DNA from: Sphaerisporangium rhizosphaerae
Lineage (GTDB): Bacteria; Actinomycetota; Actinomycetes; Streptosporangiales; Streptosporangiaceae
DNA: 64,000 bases
Reading direction: 5' to 3'
NCBI RefSeq assembly: GCF_042665155.1
Contig: NZ_JBHTCG010000003.1
Coordinates: 62,001 to 126,000, forward strand
Part shown: piece after piece, positions 33,589 through 41,868 of the stretch
Layout of the letters: every line of letters begins with the position of its first letter
Position numbering within the stretch: position 1 is the stretch's first letter
Notes under the pieces: generated by a model
The model's input: only the letters and a program-made list of their open reading frames with translations
Database searches by the model: none
Told to the model about the DNA's origin: nothing
Program-made: the position numbers and the translations under genes

Positions 33589-33766
33589 TCGCCACTGGCC
33601 ACCACCTGACCATCGCCACCGCCGGCTGACCGGCCGGCCGGCGCGCTGACGCGGCGCCGTCTCCTCCCTTCGGGGCGGGGGCGGCGCCGTTTCGCGTCCC
33701 GGACGGGCCGCTCGCGCCGGCGGGTGCACGCCGGGAGGCCGGGAATAGGACAGACCCCCCTAAAGG

Positions 33767-33802
33767 TTGCCTTGGGCAATAATATATATTTGCCTAAGGC
33801 AA
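33767..33802. promoter_or_regulatory. Twin palindromes upstream of the MarR-MFS operon
   Basis: TTGCCTTGGGCAA (33767-33779) and TTGCCTAAGGCAA (33790-33802), the second a nearly perfect palindrome, flank an AT-rich TAATATATATT that looks like the -10 region. Centres are 23 bp apart, exactly as in the VOC/MarR locus. Likely autoregulatory sites of the MarR encoded at 33821. Confidence 0.8.
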
Positions 33803-33820
33803 CTAGATGGAGGAAGGGTC

Positions 33821-34348
33821 ATGGCGTCCGACGGCGACCGCGGAGAACTGCTCGTCCGGCTGGCCGAACTGGTGCCGGTGATCAAGGCGGTCAAGCGCGA
33901 CCTGCCGTTCCCCGGCCCCCGTGCGGGCCTCAGCCTCCTGGTCGTGCTGTACCGCTGCGGCGCGATGCGCCTGGGCGAGCTGGCCGACTGCTCGGAGGTC
34001 GACCAGTCGGTGATCAGCAGGCACGTCGCCGACGTGGAGGAGCGGGGCTGGGTCGAACGCGTGCCCAACCCCCGCGACGGGCGTTCATGGTACGTCCGCC
34101 TGACCCCGGACGGTGAGCGGGTGGTGCGCGAGGCGCTCGCCCACGCGCGGCACTCCATCGAGGGAGCCCTGGACGGCTGGACGGACGAGGACGTCGCCGA
34201 GCTGTCGGGACTGCTCGGCCGTTTCCGCGCCGGCTTCGACGCCCACCGCGACCGGCCCCTCCATCGCGACCGCCCCCCACAACCTATGCCGGACACGGCC
34301 CCTGTGCCGGACACGGCCCGAGCTCAGACAGTGAAGGGACTTCGATGA
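33821..34348 (+). CDS. MarR-family regulator, first gene of efflux operon
   Basis: 175 aa. HTH: GAMRLGELADCSEVDQSVISRHVADVEERGWV with wing NPRDGRSWYVRLTPDGERV. The N-terminal PFPGPRAGLSLLVVLYRCG helix is typical. The final 40 residues are Pro/Asp-rich with a repeated MPDTAPVPDTA element. GGAGGAAGGG lies before ATG 33821, and its own twin operator is upstream. The stop overlaps the MFS start (ATGA at 34345). Likely represses the transporter operon. Confidence 0.9.
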   Translation: MASDGDRGELLVRLAELVPVIKAVKRDLPFPGPRAGLSLLVVLYRCGAMRLGELADCSEVDQSVISRHVADVEERGWVERVPNPRDGRSWYVRLTPDGERVVREALAHARHSIEGALDGWTDEDVAELSGLLGRFRAGFDAHRDRPLHRDRPPQPMPDTAPVPDTARAQTVKGLR

Positions 34349-36924
34349 CCACCGCAGTACCGGCGGAGACGCGGGAGGCCGCCCCCGATCCGGCCGCACC
34401 CATGTCCCACAGGGAGATCCTGGAAGCGCTGTCGGGCCTGTTGCTCGGCCTGTTCGTGGCGATCCTGTCGTCCACGGTCGTGTCCAACGCGTTGCCCACG
34501 ATCATCGCCGACCTGCACGCGGACGAGAACACCTACACCTGGGTGATCACCGCGACGCTGCTCGCCACCACGGTCTCCACCCCCATCTGGGGCAAGCTCT
34601 CCGACCTGGTGAGCAAGAAGACGCTGGTCCAGCTCGCCCTGCTGATCTACATCATCGGCTCGGCGATCGCGGGCGTCTCGCAGAACCCGAGCATGCTGAT
34701 CGGCGCCCGGGTCATCCAGGGACTCGGCGCCGGCGGCCTCACCGCCCTGGTCCAGGTCATCATGGCCGCGATCATCGCGCCCCGCGAGCGCGGCCGCTAC
34801 TCCGGCTATCTCGGCGCGGTGTTCGCCCTGGCCACCATCGGCGGGCCGCTCATCGGCGGCGTGATCGTGGACACCTCCTGGCTCGGCTGGCGCTGGTGCT
34901 TCTACGTCGGCGTGCCCTTCGCCCTCATCGCCCTGGTCGTCCTGCAGAAGACCCTGCACATCCCGGTGCGCAGGCGCGCCGTCAAGGTGGACTGGCTCGG
35001 CGCGCTGCTGATCACCGCCGCCGTCTCGCTGCTGCTGGTGTGGGTCTCCTTCGCCGGCCACAAGTACGACTGGCTGTCGTGGCAGACCGGGGCCATGGTG
35101 GGCGGCGCGGTGGTACTCGCCCTGCTCTTCCTGCTGGTGGAGTCCAGGGCCGCCGAGCCGGTCGTCCCGCTGCGGCTGTTCCGCAACGCCGCCATCAGCC
35201 TCGCCGTGGTGGCCAGCCTGCTGGTCGGCGTCGCCATGTTCGGCGCGACGACCTTCCTCAGCCAGTACTTCCAGCTCGCGCGCGGCGAGACGCCGACGAT
35301 GGCGGGCGTCATGACCCTGCCGATGATCCTCGGCCTGGCGCTGGCCTCCACCATCGTCGGACAGGTCATCACCCGCACCGGCCGGTGGAAGATCTTCCTG
35401 GTCACCGGCTCGCTGCTCCTCACCGCGGGCGTCGCGCTGATGGGCATGCTGCGCTACGACACCGACTACCGGCTGCTGGCCGTCTACATGTTCCTCATCG
35501 GCGTGGGCCTCGGCATGACCATGCAGAACCTCGTGCTGTCGGTGCAGAACCAGGTCCGTCCGCAGGAGCTCGGCGCGGCCAGCTCGGTCGTCGCCTTCTT
35601 CCGCACGCTCGGCGGCGCGATCGGCGTCGGCGCCCTCGGGGCGGTGCTCGCCCACCGCGTCATCGACTACATGGCCGAGGGCCTGGGCAGGCTGGGCATC
35701 CGCGGCGGCGGGCTGAGCGAGGGCGCCGTCCCCCGGCTGTCGGAGCTGCCGGCGCCCGTCCGCACGGTGGTCGAGGACGCCTACGGGCACGGCGTCGGCG
35801 ACCTGTTCCTGTACGCCGCGCCGTTCGCGCTGCTGGCGTTCATCGCCATCCTGTTCATCAAGGAGATCCCGCTGCGCAGCGCCAGCGGCGAGGAGCTGCA
35901 GGCCGCGACCGCCGACGGCGTGCCCGCCCCGGTCGGCGGCCCCGGACGCCACGCCCAGCGCAACGGCGAGACGCCGGTCACCGCGGCCCTGTCGGCCAAC
36001 GGCACGACGCAGCCCACCGCGGCCCTGTCGGCCAACACCATGACGCCGGTCACCGCGGCGTTGCCCGCCAATGGGATGGCGCAGGCCGGCGCGGCGCTGT
36101 CGGCCACCCGGACGGCGCAGGCCACCGCGGCCTTCCCCGGTGAGGAGATCGGCGCCGAGCCGCAGGAGGGCAGCGGCATCCGCGGCGTGATCCGCGGCGG
36201 CGACGGCACCCCGGTGGCCCAGGCGACGCTCACCCTGATCGACCTGCGCGGCCACCAGCTCGGCCGGGCCGTCACGCAGGCCGACGGCGGGTACGGCATG
36301 TGGACCCCCGGCCCCGGCAGCTACGTCCTCATCGCCTCCGCGGGCGAGCACGACCCGCAGGTGGCCACGCTCGCCGTCGGGGAACGGCCGCTGGACTTCG
36401 ACCTGACGCTCGTCGGGTCCGGACGGCTCGCGGGCACGGTCCGCGACCTGGACGGCGCCCCGGTCCCCGCGGCCATGGTCGTCGTGGCCGACGTGCGCGG
36501 CGAGGTCGTCACCACCGGCCTGACCGGTCAGGGCGGCGACTTCGGCTTCGCCGGGATCGTCGCGGGCGACTACACCCTCGCGGTCAGCGCCGAAGGCTAC
36601 CGCCCGGCGGCGGTGCCGGTCGCGGTCGGCACCGGCCAGACCAGGCAGGACGTCGTCCTGCTGCACGGCGCCCGGGTCAGGGGCACCGTCCGGGTTCAGC
36701 AGGACGGACGGCCGCTCGCCGACGCCCGCGTGACCTTGCTCGACGCGGCGGGGAACGTGGTCGGCTCCGCCACCACAGGAGAGGACGGCGAATACGCCTT
36801 CGCCGACCTCACCGGCGGCCAGTACACGGTCATCGCCACCGGGTACCCCCCGGTGGCGAGCACGGTCACCCTCAACGGGCAGGGCGAGGACGCCCACGAC
36901 GTCTGGCTCGGTCACCCCGAATGA
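34345..36924 (+). CDS. MFS efflux transporter fused to three carboxypeptidase-regulatory-like domains
   Basis: 859 aa. Residues 20-520 are a 14-helix DHA2-type drug/proton antiporter (motif A GKLSDLVSKKTL; motif C-like IGGPLIGGVIV). Residues about 543-600 form a linker of five 12-residue repeats around TAALSAN. From residue 610, three beta-sandwich domains follow, each with the pattern GVIRGGDGTPVAQATLTLID, ADGGYGMWTPGPGSYVLIAS; AGTVRDLDGAPVPAAMVVV; RGTVRVQQDGRPLADARV, as in CarboxypepD_reg. About 340 residues longer than a usual DHA2 protein. Substrate unknown; the next gene carries a related domain. Confidence 0.85.
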   Translation: MTTAVPAETREAAPDPAAPMSHREILEALSGLLLGLFVAILSSTVVSNALPTIIADLHADENTYTWVITATLLATTVSTPIWGKLSDLVSKKTLVQLALLIYIIGSAIAGVSQNPSMLIGARVIQGLGAGGLTALVQVIMAAIIAPRERGRYSGYLGAVFALATIGGPLIGGVIVDTSWLGWRWCFYVGVPFALIALVVLQKTLHIPVRRRAVKVDWLGALLITAAVSLLLVWVSFAGHKYDWLSWQTGAMVGGAVVLALLFLLVESRAAEPVVPLRLFRNAAISLAVVASLLVGVAMFGATTFLSQYFQLARGETPTMAGVMTLPMILGLALASTIVGQVITRTGRWKIFLVTGSLLLTAGVALMGMLRYDTDYRLLAVYMFLIGVGLGMTMQNLVLSVQNQVRPQELGAASSVVAFFRTLGGAIGVGALGAVLAHRVIDYMAEGLGRLGIRGGGLSEGAVPRLSELPAPVRTVVEDAYGHGVGDLFLYAAPFALLAFIAILFIKEIPLRSASGEELQAATADGVPAPVGGPGRHAQRNGETPVTAALSANGTTQPTAALSANTMTPVTAALPANGMAQAGAALSATRTAQATAAFPGEEIGAEPQEGSGIRGVIRGGDGTPVAQATLTLIDLRGHQLGRAVTQADGGYGMWTPGPGSYVLIASAGEHDPQVATLAVGERPLDFDLTLVGSGRLAGTVRDLDGAPVPAAMVVVADVRGEVVTTGLTGQGGDFGFAGIVAGDYTLAVSAEGYRPAAVPVAVGTGQTRQDVVLLHGARVRGTVRVQQDGRPLADARVTLLDAAGNVVGSATTGEDGEYAFADLTGGQYTVIATGYPPVASTVTLNGQGEDAHDVWLGHPE

Positions 36925-37835
36925 GCGGCGAGTGGAACACCACCGGGCCCGGCGTCGTCGCCGGCGCCACCGGATCGCACGGGTTGCGTGCCGTGGTGCG
37001 CGGCAAGGACGGGTGGGCGGTAGGGCACGCGGTGCTCACCGTGACCGACATGTCCGGTCGCCAGGTGGTCCGGGCCGAGGTGGGCGCGGACGGCGCGGTC
37101 GCGACCGCGCCGCTGCCCTCCGGCGTGCACACCGTTGTGGTCACCGCGGTCGGCTACGCGCCGGCCGCCGTGACGGCCATCGCCTCCGCCTCGGGATCGG
37201 CCGACCTCGGGGTCATCGAGCTCGCCCGCCAGGGCGGCGTGGAGCTGCCGCCGCCCGGGCTGTGGACGATCGACCCTGCCCACTCCAAGGTCGCCGCCAC
37301 CGCGCAGCACCTCGGGCTGTCCAGCGTGCAGGGTAGGTTCGCCGAGTTCGCGGGACGCATCCAGATCGGCGCGACGGCCGAGAGCTCCTCGGTCGTCGCG
37401 GAGATCGACGCCGCTTCCATCGACACCGGCAACCGGACGCGCGACGAGCACCTGCGCTCGGCCGACTTCCTGCACGTGGCCGCGCACCCGCGGATCTCCT
37501 TCCGCAGCACCGGGCTGTCCCCGGCCGGCCCGGACCGCTGGACCATGCGCGGCGAGCTCACCCTCGCGGGCGTCACCCGTCCGGTGGACCTCGCGCTCTC
37601 CTACCTCGGCGCCGGGCCGGACCTGTGGGGCGGGCTGCGCGCCGCCTTCCGCGCGGTCACCGAGCTGCGCCGGGAGGACTTCGCGATGAACTACAACCAG
37701 GTGGTGCAGGCCGGCATCGCGCTCATAGGAGCGACACTGAAAGTGGAGCTCGACGTCCAGGCGGTACGCGACAATGAGTCTCCGAACGGCGCGGGCGCCC
37801 GGACCTCCGGCGCGGACGCGGTGCGCGGCGCGTGA
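36921..37835 (+). CDS. YceI-family protein with N-terminal carboxypeptidase-regulatory-like domain
   Basis: 304 aa. Residues 12-95 are another carboxypeptidase-regulatory-like sandwich (LRAVVRGKDGWAVGHAVLTVTDMSG, GVHTVVVTAVGYAPAAVTA). From 115, a YceI lipocalin-like domain: WTIDPAHSKVAATAQHLGLSSVQGRFAEFAG, DAASIDTGNRTRDEHLRSADFLH, RGELTLAGVTRPVDLALSYLG, LRREDFAMNYNQ. YceI proteins bind isoprenoid-type lipids. ATG 36921 overlaps the transporter stop. No signal peptide, so the barrel should be cytoplasmic, near the inner face of the transporter. Confidence 0.85.
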   Translation: MSGEWNTTGPGVVAGATGSHGLRAVVRGKDGWAVGHAVLTVTDMSGRQVVRAEVGADGAVATAPLPSGVHTVVVTAVGYAPAAVTAIASASGSADLGVIELARQGGVELPPPGLWTIDPAHSKVAATAQHLGLSSVQGRFAEFAGRIQIGATAESSSVVAEIDAASIDTGNRTRDEHLRSADFLHVAAHPRISFRSTGLSPAGPDRWTMRGELTLAGVTRPVDLALSYLGAGPDLWGGLRAAFRAVTELRREDFAMNYNQVVQAGIALIGATLKVELDVQAVRDNESPNGAGARTSGADAVRGA

Positions 37836-37851
37836 GGGGAGGCAGGCCGAG

Positions 37852-38337
37852 ATGACCACGATGGAGACGCAGACGGCGGTGCCCGTCGAGCAGTACGAGG
37901 CGTACTGCGCGCTGGAGCGCCAGCTCGGCCTGCTGTTCCGGCGCTCCCGGGCGCTGTCGGCCGAGGTGGCCCGCGAGGTGCACCCCGAGCTCGAACCGGG
38001 CGCCTACAGCCTGCTCGTCCGCATCGACGAGGCCGCGCCGGCCCGCCCGAGCGACCTGGCCGCCTACTTCGGCGTCGGCAAGGCGACGATCAGCCGCCAG
38101 ATCAAGGTGCTGGAGGAGCTCGGCCTGGTCGGGCGGCAACCTGACCCGCTGGACGGCCGCGCCCAGCTCCTGGCCCTCACCGGCGAGGGCCAGGCCAGGC
38201 TCCACCGGGCCCGGGCGGCCCGCCAGCGGCGCTTCTACGCCATGCTCGGCGCCTGGCCGCAGGAGGACGTCGAGCTGCTGGCCGGCATGCTCGCCCGCTT
38301 CAACGAGCTGGCCGCGAGCGACCTCGGCCAGGACTGA
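37852..38337 (+). CDS. MarR-family regulator, last gene of efflux operon
   Basis: 161 aa. HTH: RPSDLAAYFGVGKATISRQIKVLEELGLVGRQPDPLDGRAQLLALTGEGQ. GAGGGGAGG lies before ATG 37852, 16 bp after the YceI stop, so it is co-transcribed. It is not a copy of the first MarR. Two MarR regulators in one operon suggest two inputs, or one regulating another gene set. Confidence 0.9.
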   Translation: MTTMETQTAVPVEQYEAYCALERQLGLLFRRSRALSAEVAREVHPELEPGAYSLLVRIDEAAPARPSDLAAYFGVGKATISRQIKVLEELGLVGRQPDPLDGRAQLLALTGEGQARLHRARAARQRRFYAMLGAWPQEDVELLAGMLARFNELAASDLGQD

Positions 38338-38376
38338 CGCCGTGCGCCGTCACCTGGTGGGCGGCGACAGGCGCCG

Positions 38377-39345
38377 TCACTTGGTGGGCAGCGACAGCGC
38401 GGCGCCGTTGCCGGGGGCGTAGACGGTGATGCCCTGGGGGAGGGCCTTGAGCTTCTCGATCTCGGCGCAGGTGCGGCACCGGTCGTAGCCGTCCTGGCGT
38501 GCCTTGTTGGCGTCGGCCTGGGCGCGCGCCTGGGCGACGGCGGCCTGGGCCTCGGCCACTCCGGCGAAGGCCGCCTGGGCGCGGTCCACCGCCGACTGCA
38601 CCTGCGTGGGCAGGGTGATCCTGACCAGGTTGAACCGCAGGTCGACCAGGAAGTCCGCGCCGAGCATCTGGCGTAGGTCGCCGGCGAGGGTGCTGTTCAC
38701 GGCGTTCTGCACCTTGACCAGGGCGGCGTTGTTGTCCCGGGGGGTGAGCCGGACGGCCTTCTGGGCCGCGCCGCTCTCCACGAAGGCGCAGGAGGAGACG
38801 AGCTCGGCGCAGCGGAACACGCCGATCTGGCTGCGCAGGGCGTTGTCCACGACGGGCCTGATGGCCTGGCCGAAGAAGCCGGACCAGCCCTCCTCGCCCT
38901 CGTAGGCGTAGCGCATCTCGTTGTCCTGGCCGCGGAACCTGCGGGTGCCGAACTTGTCGTCGAACAGCCGCAGGGTCTGGTGGTCGAGGTTGAGGGTGAA
39001 GTACAGCGTGCCCTCGATGCCCATGTTGACGCCGTCGCTGCTCGGGACGGTCACGACGTCGACGCCGAGCAGGGTGCTGCGCTTGGGGTCCGCGGTGATG
39101 GTGTAGAAGCGCTGCTGCGCCGGATATCGGTGCACTTCGGACCACCAGCCGGTCCAGGTGAGGCTCGAGGCGGGGTCGATCACGCCGCGCACCCGGTTGT
39201 CGTCGAGGGGCCCGCCGTCGCGGACCACCGCCACCTCGCCGCCGTCGGTGCTCTCGTAGCCGCTGAGCAGGCCGATGACGCTGACGATGGCGACGATGAC
39301 GGCCACGACCGCCGCCACGGAAGCCGATACGGCGCGCACGGACAT
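38377..39345 (-). CDS. SPFH/band 7-domain membrane protein
   Basis: 322 aa. An N-terminal helix (ASVAAVVAVIVAIVSVIGLLSG) is followed by the SPFH domain: GEVAVVRDGGPLDDNRVRGVIDPASSLTWTGWW, VPSSDGVNMGIEGTLYFTL, and a region with LRSQIGVFRC. A helical, Ala/Gln-rich coiled segment (VDRAQAAFAGVAEAQAAVAQARAQADANKARQ) and a CRTC pair come before the end. Such proteins form oligomeric rafts in bacterial membranes. GGAGG precedes ATG 39345. Two short direct repeats (CACCTGGTGGGC / CACTTGGTGGGC) lie after the stop. Confidence 0.8.
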   Translation of the reverse strand: MSVRAVSASVAAVVAVIVAIVSVIGLLSGYESTDGGEVAVVRDGGPLDDNRVRGVIDPASSLTWTGWWSEVHRYPAQQRFYTITADPKRSTLLGVDVVTVPSSDGVNMGIEGTLYFTLNLDHQTLRLFDDKFGTRRFRGQDNEMRYAYEGEEGWSGFFGQAIRPVVDNALRSQIGVFRCAELVSSCAFVESGAAQKAVRLTPRDNNAALVKVQNAVNSTLAGDLRQMLGADFLVDLRFNLVRITLPTQVQSAVDRAQAAFAGVAEAQAAVAQARAQADANKARQDGYDRCRTCAEIEKLKALPQGITVYAPGNGAALSLPTK

Positions 39346-39575
39346 GAGGGCCTCCAAGGTAGAGCCGCTGTGAGATGGGGGTGGCGCTCGTACGGAGTAC
39401 CCTCAAATGTAAGTATTGTTGAACAACTCCACAAGTCTCCTGCGGGGCCCGTCTTCGCGGCCGTATGCCGGCGTGGACCGGTGCCACTACCACCGTGTCC
39501 GGCGGTGACGATGGTGATAGAGCGAATGCCGATAATTCGGGCAACTGTCGGGCATCAGGCATACTCTGTGCGGCT

Positions 39576-39794
39576 ATGGAGACGCGCTGGGTCGGACCGG
39601 ACGGGTACGAGATCACCGCCGCGACGCGCGGCGGGTGCCAGGTGCTCCGCCTGTGGCGGTACGGCGAGTTCGTCACCGACTGCTCCGCCGTCGACGAGCT
39701 GCGCCTATATCTGGACCTCGCCGACCTGTGCGAAGTGATCACCGTGCCGTTCGGCGTCCGCTCCCCGCGCGCCCGCACCGAGGCCCTGCGCTAG
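39576..39794 (+). CDS. Small conserved actinobacterial protein
   Basis: 72 aa. Starts METRWVGPDGYEITAATRGGCQVLRLWRYGEFV and ends LCEVITVPFGVRSPRARTEALR; I know similar small uncharacterised proteins in actinomycetes, none with a function. No Shine-Dalgarno before the ATG; TACTCT lies 8 nt upstream, which fits a leaderless message. Sits just before the tRNA pair. Confidence 0.7.
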   Translation: METRWVGPDGYEITAATRGGCQVLRLWRYGEFVTDCSAVDELRLYLDLADLCEVITVPFGVRSPRARTEALR

Positions 39795-39916
39795 CCCCCG
39801 CCGGGCCGTCGCGGAGGCGGCTGCGGTGGACGTTCTGATTCGCGTCGACCGCTGGGGGAGTGTATGGTTACACCTGTCCGAAGCGCGGAGCGGTAACGCG
39901 AAACGCGGCGAGGTCG

Positions 39917-39989
39917 GCCCCTTTAGCTCAGTCGGCAGAGCGTCTCCATGGTAAGGAGAAGGTCTACGGTTCGATTCCGTAAAGGGGCT
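39917..39989 (+). tRNA. tRNA-Thr (GGT)
   Basis: 73 nt. Acceptor GCCCCTT pairs with AAGGGGC; D-arm GCTC/GAGC; anticodon arm TCTCC-ATGGTAA-GGAGA gives GGT; T-arm TACGG-TTCGATT-CCGTA. CCA is encoded at 39990-39992. Confidence 0.95.
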
Positions 39990-40201
39990 CCACAGCGTAA
40001 TCGCCCTCTCCCGGAATTCCGGGTGGGGCTTTTCGCTTGTGGGATACCAGTGCTCGCCGGTCGCCTGAAATAGGGGAAGTATGGGGGTCCCGTGATCAGG
40101 CATACTGGGAGCGCCTGGTCCCGATCGGGCGCGCGATGGGCGTGCGCGGTCGTCAGACGGGTCGGGTATCCTTTCGTGGCCGGTCCAGTTCGCCGGCCTG
40201 A

Positions 40202-40275
40202 GGCGGAGTAGCTCAGTCAGGCAGAGCAAGCGGCTCATAATCGCTGTGTCGCCGGTTCAAGTCCGGCCTCCGCTA
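40202..40275 (+). tRNA. tRNA-Met (CAT), elongator
   Basis: 74 nt. Acceptor GGCGGAG pairs with CTCCGCT (one G-U), anticodon arm AGCGG-CTCATAA-TCGCT gives CAT, T-arm GCCGG-TTCAAGT-CCGGC. No encoded CCA. The acceptor start pairs, so it is not an initiator tRNA. Together with tRNA-Thr and rpmG it marks the right core edge of the accessory region. Confidence 0.93.
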
Positions 40276-40353
40276 CTACCCTGCCGGGTTCCCTGTGAAG
40301 GGTGACCGGGTTCGGGTTGTCCATGTGTCCCAAACGTAGAAAGGCACTCCCAC

Positions 40354-40518
40354 GTGGCTGCCACCGACGTTAGGCCGAAGATCACGCTGGCCTGCCAGGA
40401 GTGCAAGCACCGCAACTACATCACGCGGAAGAACCGGCGCAACGACCCGGACCGGCTTGAGCTGAAGAAGTACTGCCCCAACTGCAGGTGCCACCGCCCG
40501 CACCGCGAGACCCGCTAG
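40354..40518 (+). CDS. rpmG: 50S ribosomal protein L33
   Basis: 54 aa, normal L33 length. MAATDVRPKITLACQEC, HRNYITRKNRRNDPDRLELKKY, CPNCRCHRPHRETR. Two CxxC pairs (CQEC, CPNC) make this the zinc-binding form. GTG start at 40354, AAAGG upstream. Next comes the terminator, then the HadA/HadB pair, the order seen in mycobacteria and streptomycetes. Confidence 0.95.
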   Translation: MAATDVRPKITLACQECKHRNYITRKNRRNDPDRLELKKYCPNCRCHRPHRETR

Positions 40519-40556
40519 GGTCCCACCGCCCGCCGCGCCGCAGGGCCGCGACGGAC

Positions 40557-40580
40557 GCCGCCGTCCACTGGACGGGCGGC
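40557..40580 (+). terminator. Hairpin after rpmG
   Basis: GCCGCCGTCC (40557-40566) and GGACGGGCGGC (40570-40580) pair with one bulge. It would end the rpmG transcript. The rest of the 337-bp gap 40519-40855 holds no further gene I can see. Confidence 0.65.
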
Positions 40581-40855
40581 GACAGGGCATGGTGCGCACG
40601 AAGGCCCGGCGCCTTCGGCCACCCCTGGGCACCATCACGCACGACCGGCGTTCTCCCTGAGGGCGCCGGTTTGTCGCGTCCGGAAACGGCCCGCGCCCGC
40701 ACGCCCGGCCACGCCGGTGGTTCGCGACGGCCGAAGGTTGTTCTGTTACGGTCGGGCTGGCGCGATGTCCATTGGCCTTCGGCGGGCGGACCGGCGAATC
40801 GTCCCTGGGCACCGCCTCCGTCAGCTCCGCGCGCGCGTCGAAAGGCACCGGCACG

Positions 40856-41305
40856 ATGGCTTTGAACCGAGATTTCGTCGGACGGACCTATCCGGCGTCC
40901 GGCTCCTACGAGGTCGGCCGAGTCAAGATCAAGGAGTTCGCGGCCGCCATCGGGGACCAGAACCCGATCTACCGCGACCCCGAGGCCGCGAAGGCCGCCG
41001 GCCACCCCGACGTCGTCGCCCCGCCGACCTTCCCCATCGTGTTCAGTGTCACGGGCGTCGGCGCGGCCCTCGCCGATCCCGAGCTCGGACTCAACTTCGC
41101 CATGGTGGTCCACGGCGAGCAGCGCTTCGAGTACACCCGGCCGATCTACGCGGGCGACGAGCTGCTGTGCACCTCGACCATCTCCGAGATCCGCAGCGTC
41201 GGCCGCAACGAGCTGCTCACGGTGACCAGCGAGGTGACGACCGTCCAGGGCGAGCCGGTGTGCAGGACCTACAACACCCTGATCGAGCGCGGAGGGGCGG
41301 CGTAA
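40856..41305 (+). CDS. hadA: (3R)-hydroxyacyl-ACP dehydratase subunit HadA (MaoC-like)
   Basis: 149 aa MaoC-like hot-dog protein of FAS-II fatty acid elongation. Begins MALNRDFVGRTYPASGSYEVGRVKIKEFAAAIGDQNPIYRD, ends with RTYNTLIERGGAA. It lacks the full hydratase catalytic Asp/His pair of HadB, as the stabilising subunit does. ATG 40856 is preceded by AAAGGCAC. HadB follows 3 bp downstream. Mycobacterial HadA/B make the long-chain dehydratase; here it serves ordinary or branched fatty-acid synthesis. Confidence 0.85.
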   Translation: MALNRDFVGRTYPASGSYEVGRVKIKEFAAAIGDQNPIYRDPEAAKAAGHPDVVAPPTFPIVFSVTGVGAALADPELGLNFAMVVHGEQRFEYTRPIYAGDELLCTSTISEIRSVGRNELLTVTSEVTTVQGEPVCRTYNTLIERGGAA

Positions 41306-41308
41306 CCG

Positions 41309-41737
41309 ATGACGGCGACCGTGAAGTACGACGAGGTCGAGGTCGGCCAGGAGATCCCGGCCGTCGAGTACCCCGTCCACCGCGTCAACCTGGTGATGTA
41401 CGCCGGGGCCTCCGGCGACTTCAACCCCATCCACTGGAACGAGCGGCACGCCAAGGCCGTGGGCCTGCCCGACGTGATCGCGCACGGCATGTTCACGATG
41501 GCCCAGGCCGGCCGCTTCGTCACCGACTGGGCCGGCGACCCCGGGGCGGTCGTCGACTACGGCGTCCGCTTCTCGTCCATGGTGGTCGTCCCGGACAACG
41601 ACGAGGGCGCCGTGATCACGGTGAGCGGCCTCGTGGAGGAGAAGCTGGACGGCGACCGCGTGGTCATCGCGCTCACCGCCAGGTCCGGCGACTCGCGCGT
41701 CCTGTCCCGGGCCCGCGCCACCGTCCAGCTCGCCTGA
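41309..41737 (+). CDS. hadB: (3R)-hydroxyacyl-ACP dehydratase subunit HadB (MaoC-like)
   Basis: 142 aa. The hydratase-2 motif with catalytic Asp and His is YAGASGDFNPIHWNERHAKAVGLPDVIAHGMFTMA. Forms the heterodimer with HadA and removes water from 3-hydroxyacyl-ACP in FAS-II. ATG 41309 lies 3 bp after the hadA stop. No hadC is present. Confidence 0.9.
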   Translation: MTATVKYDEVEVGQEIPAVEYPVHRVNLVMYAGASGDFNPIHWNERHAKAVGLPDVIAHGMFTMAQAGRFVTDWAGDPGAVVDYGVRFSSMVVVPDNDEGAVITVSGLVEEKLDGDRVVIALTARSGDSRVLSRARATVQLA

Positions 41738-41868
41738 CCGTCCGCTCGCTTGACGGTCCGGCTCACCAGGGGCACCGGCCCGCCTGGGAGCACCGGCTCG
41801 CCGCCGAACCGGGGGGCGAGCTGGGGCGGGCCTGAATGCTTCGGTGCCAGGTGGGTACTGGGGCGAGC

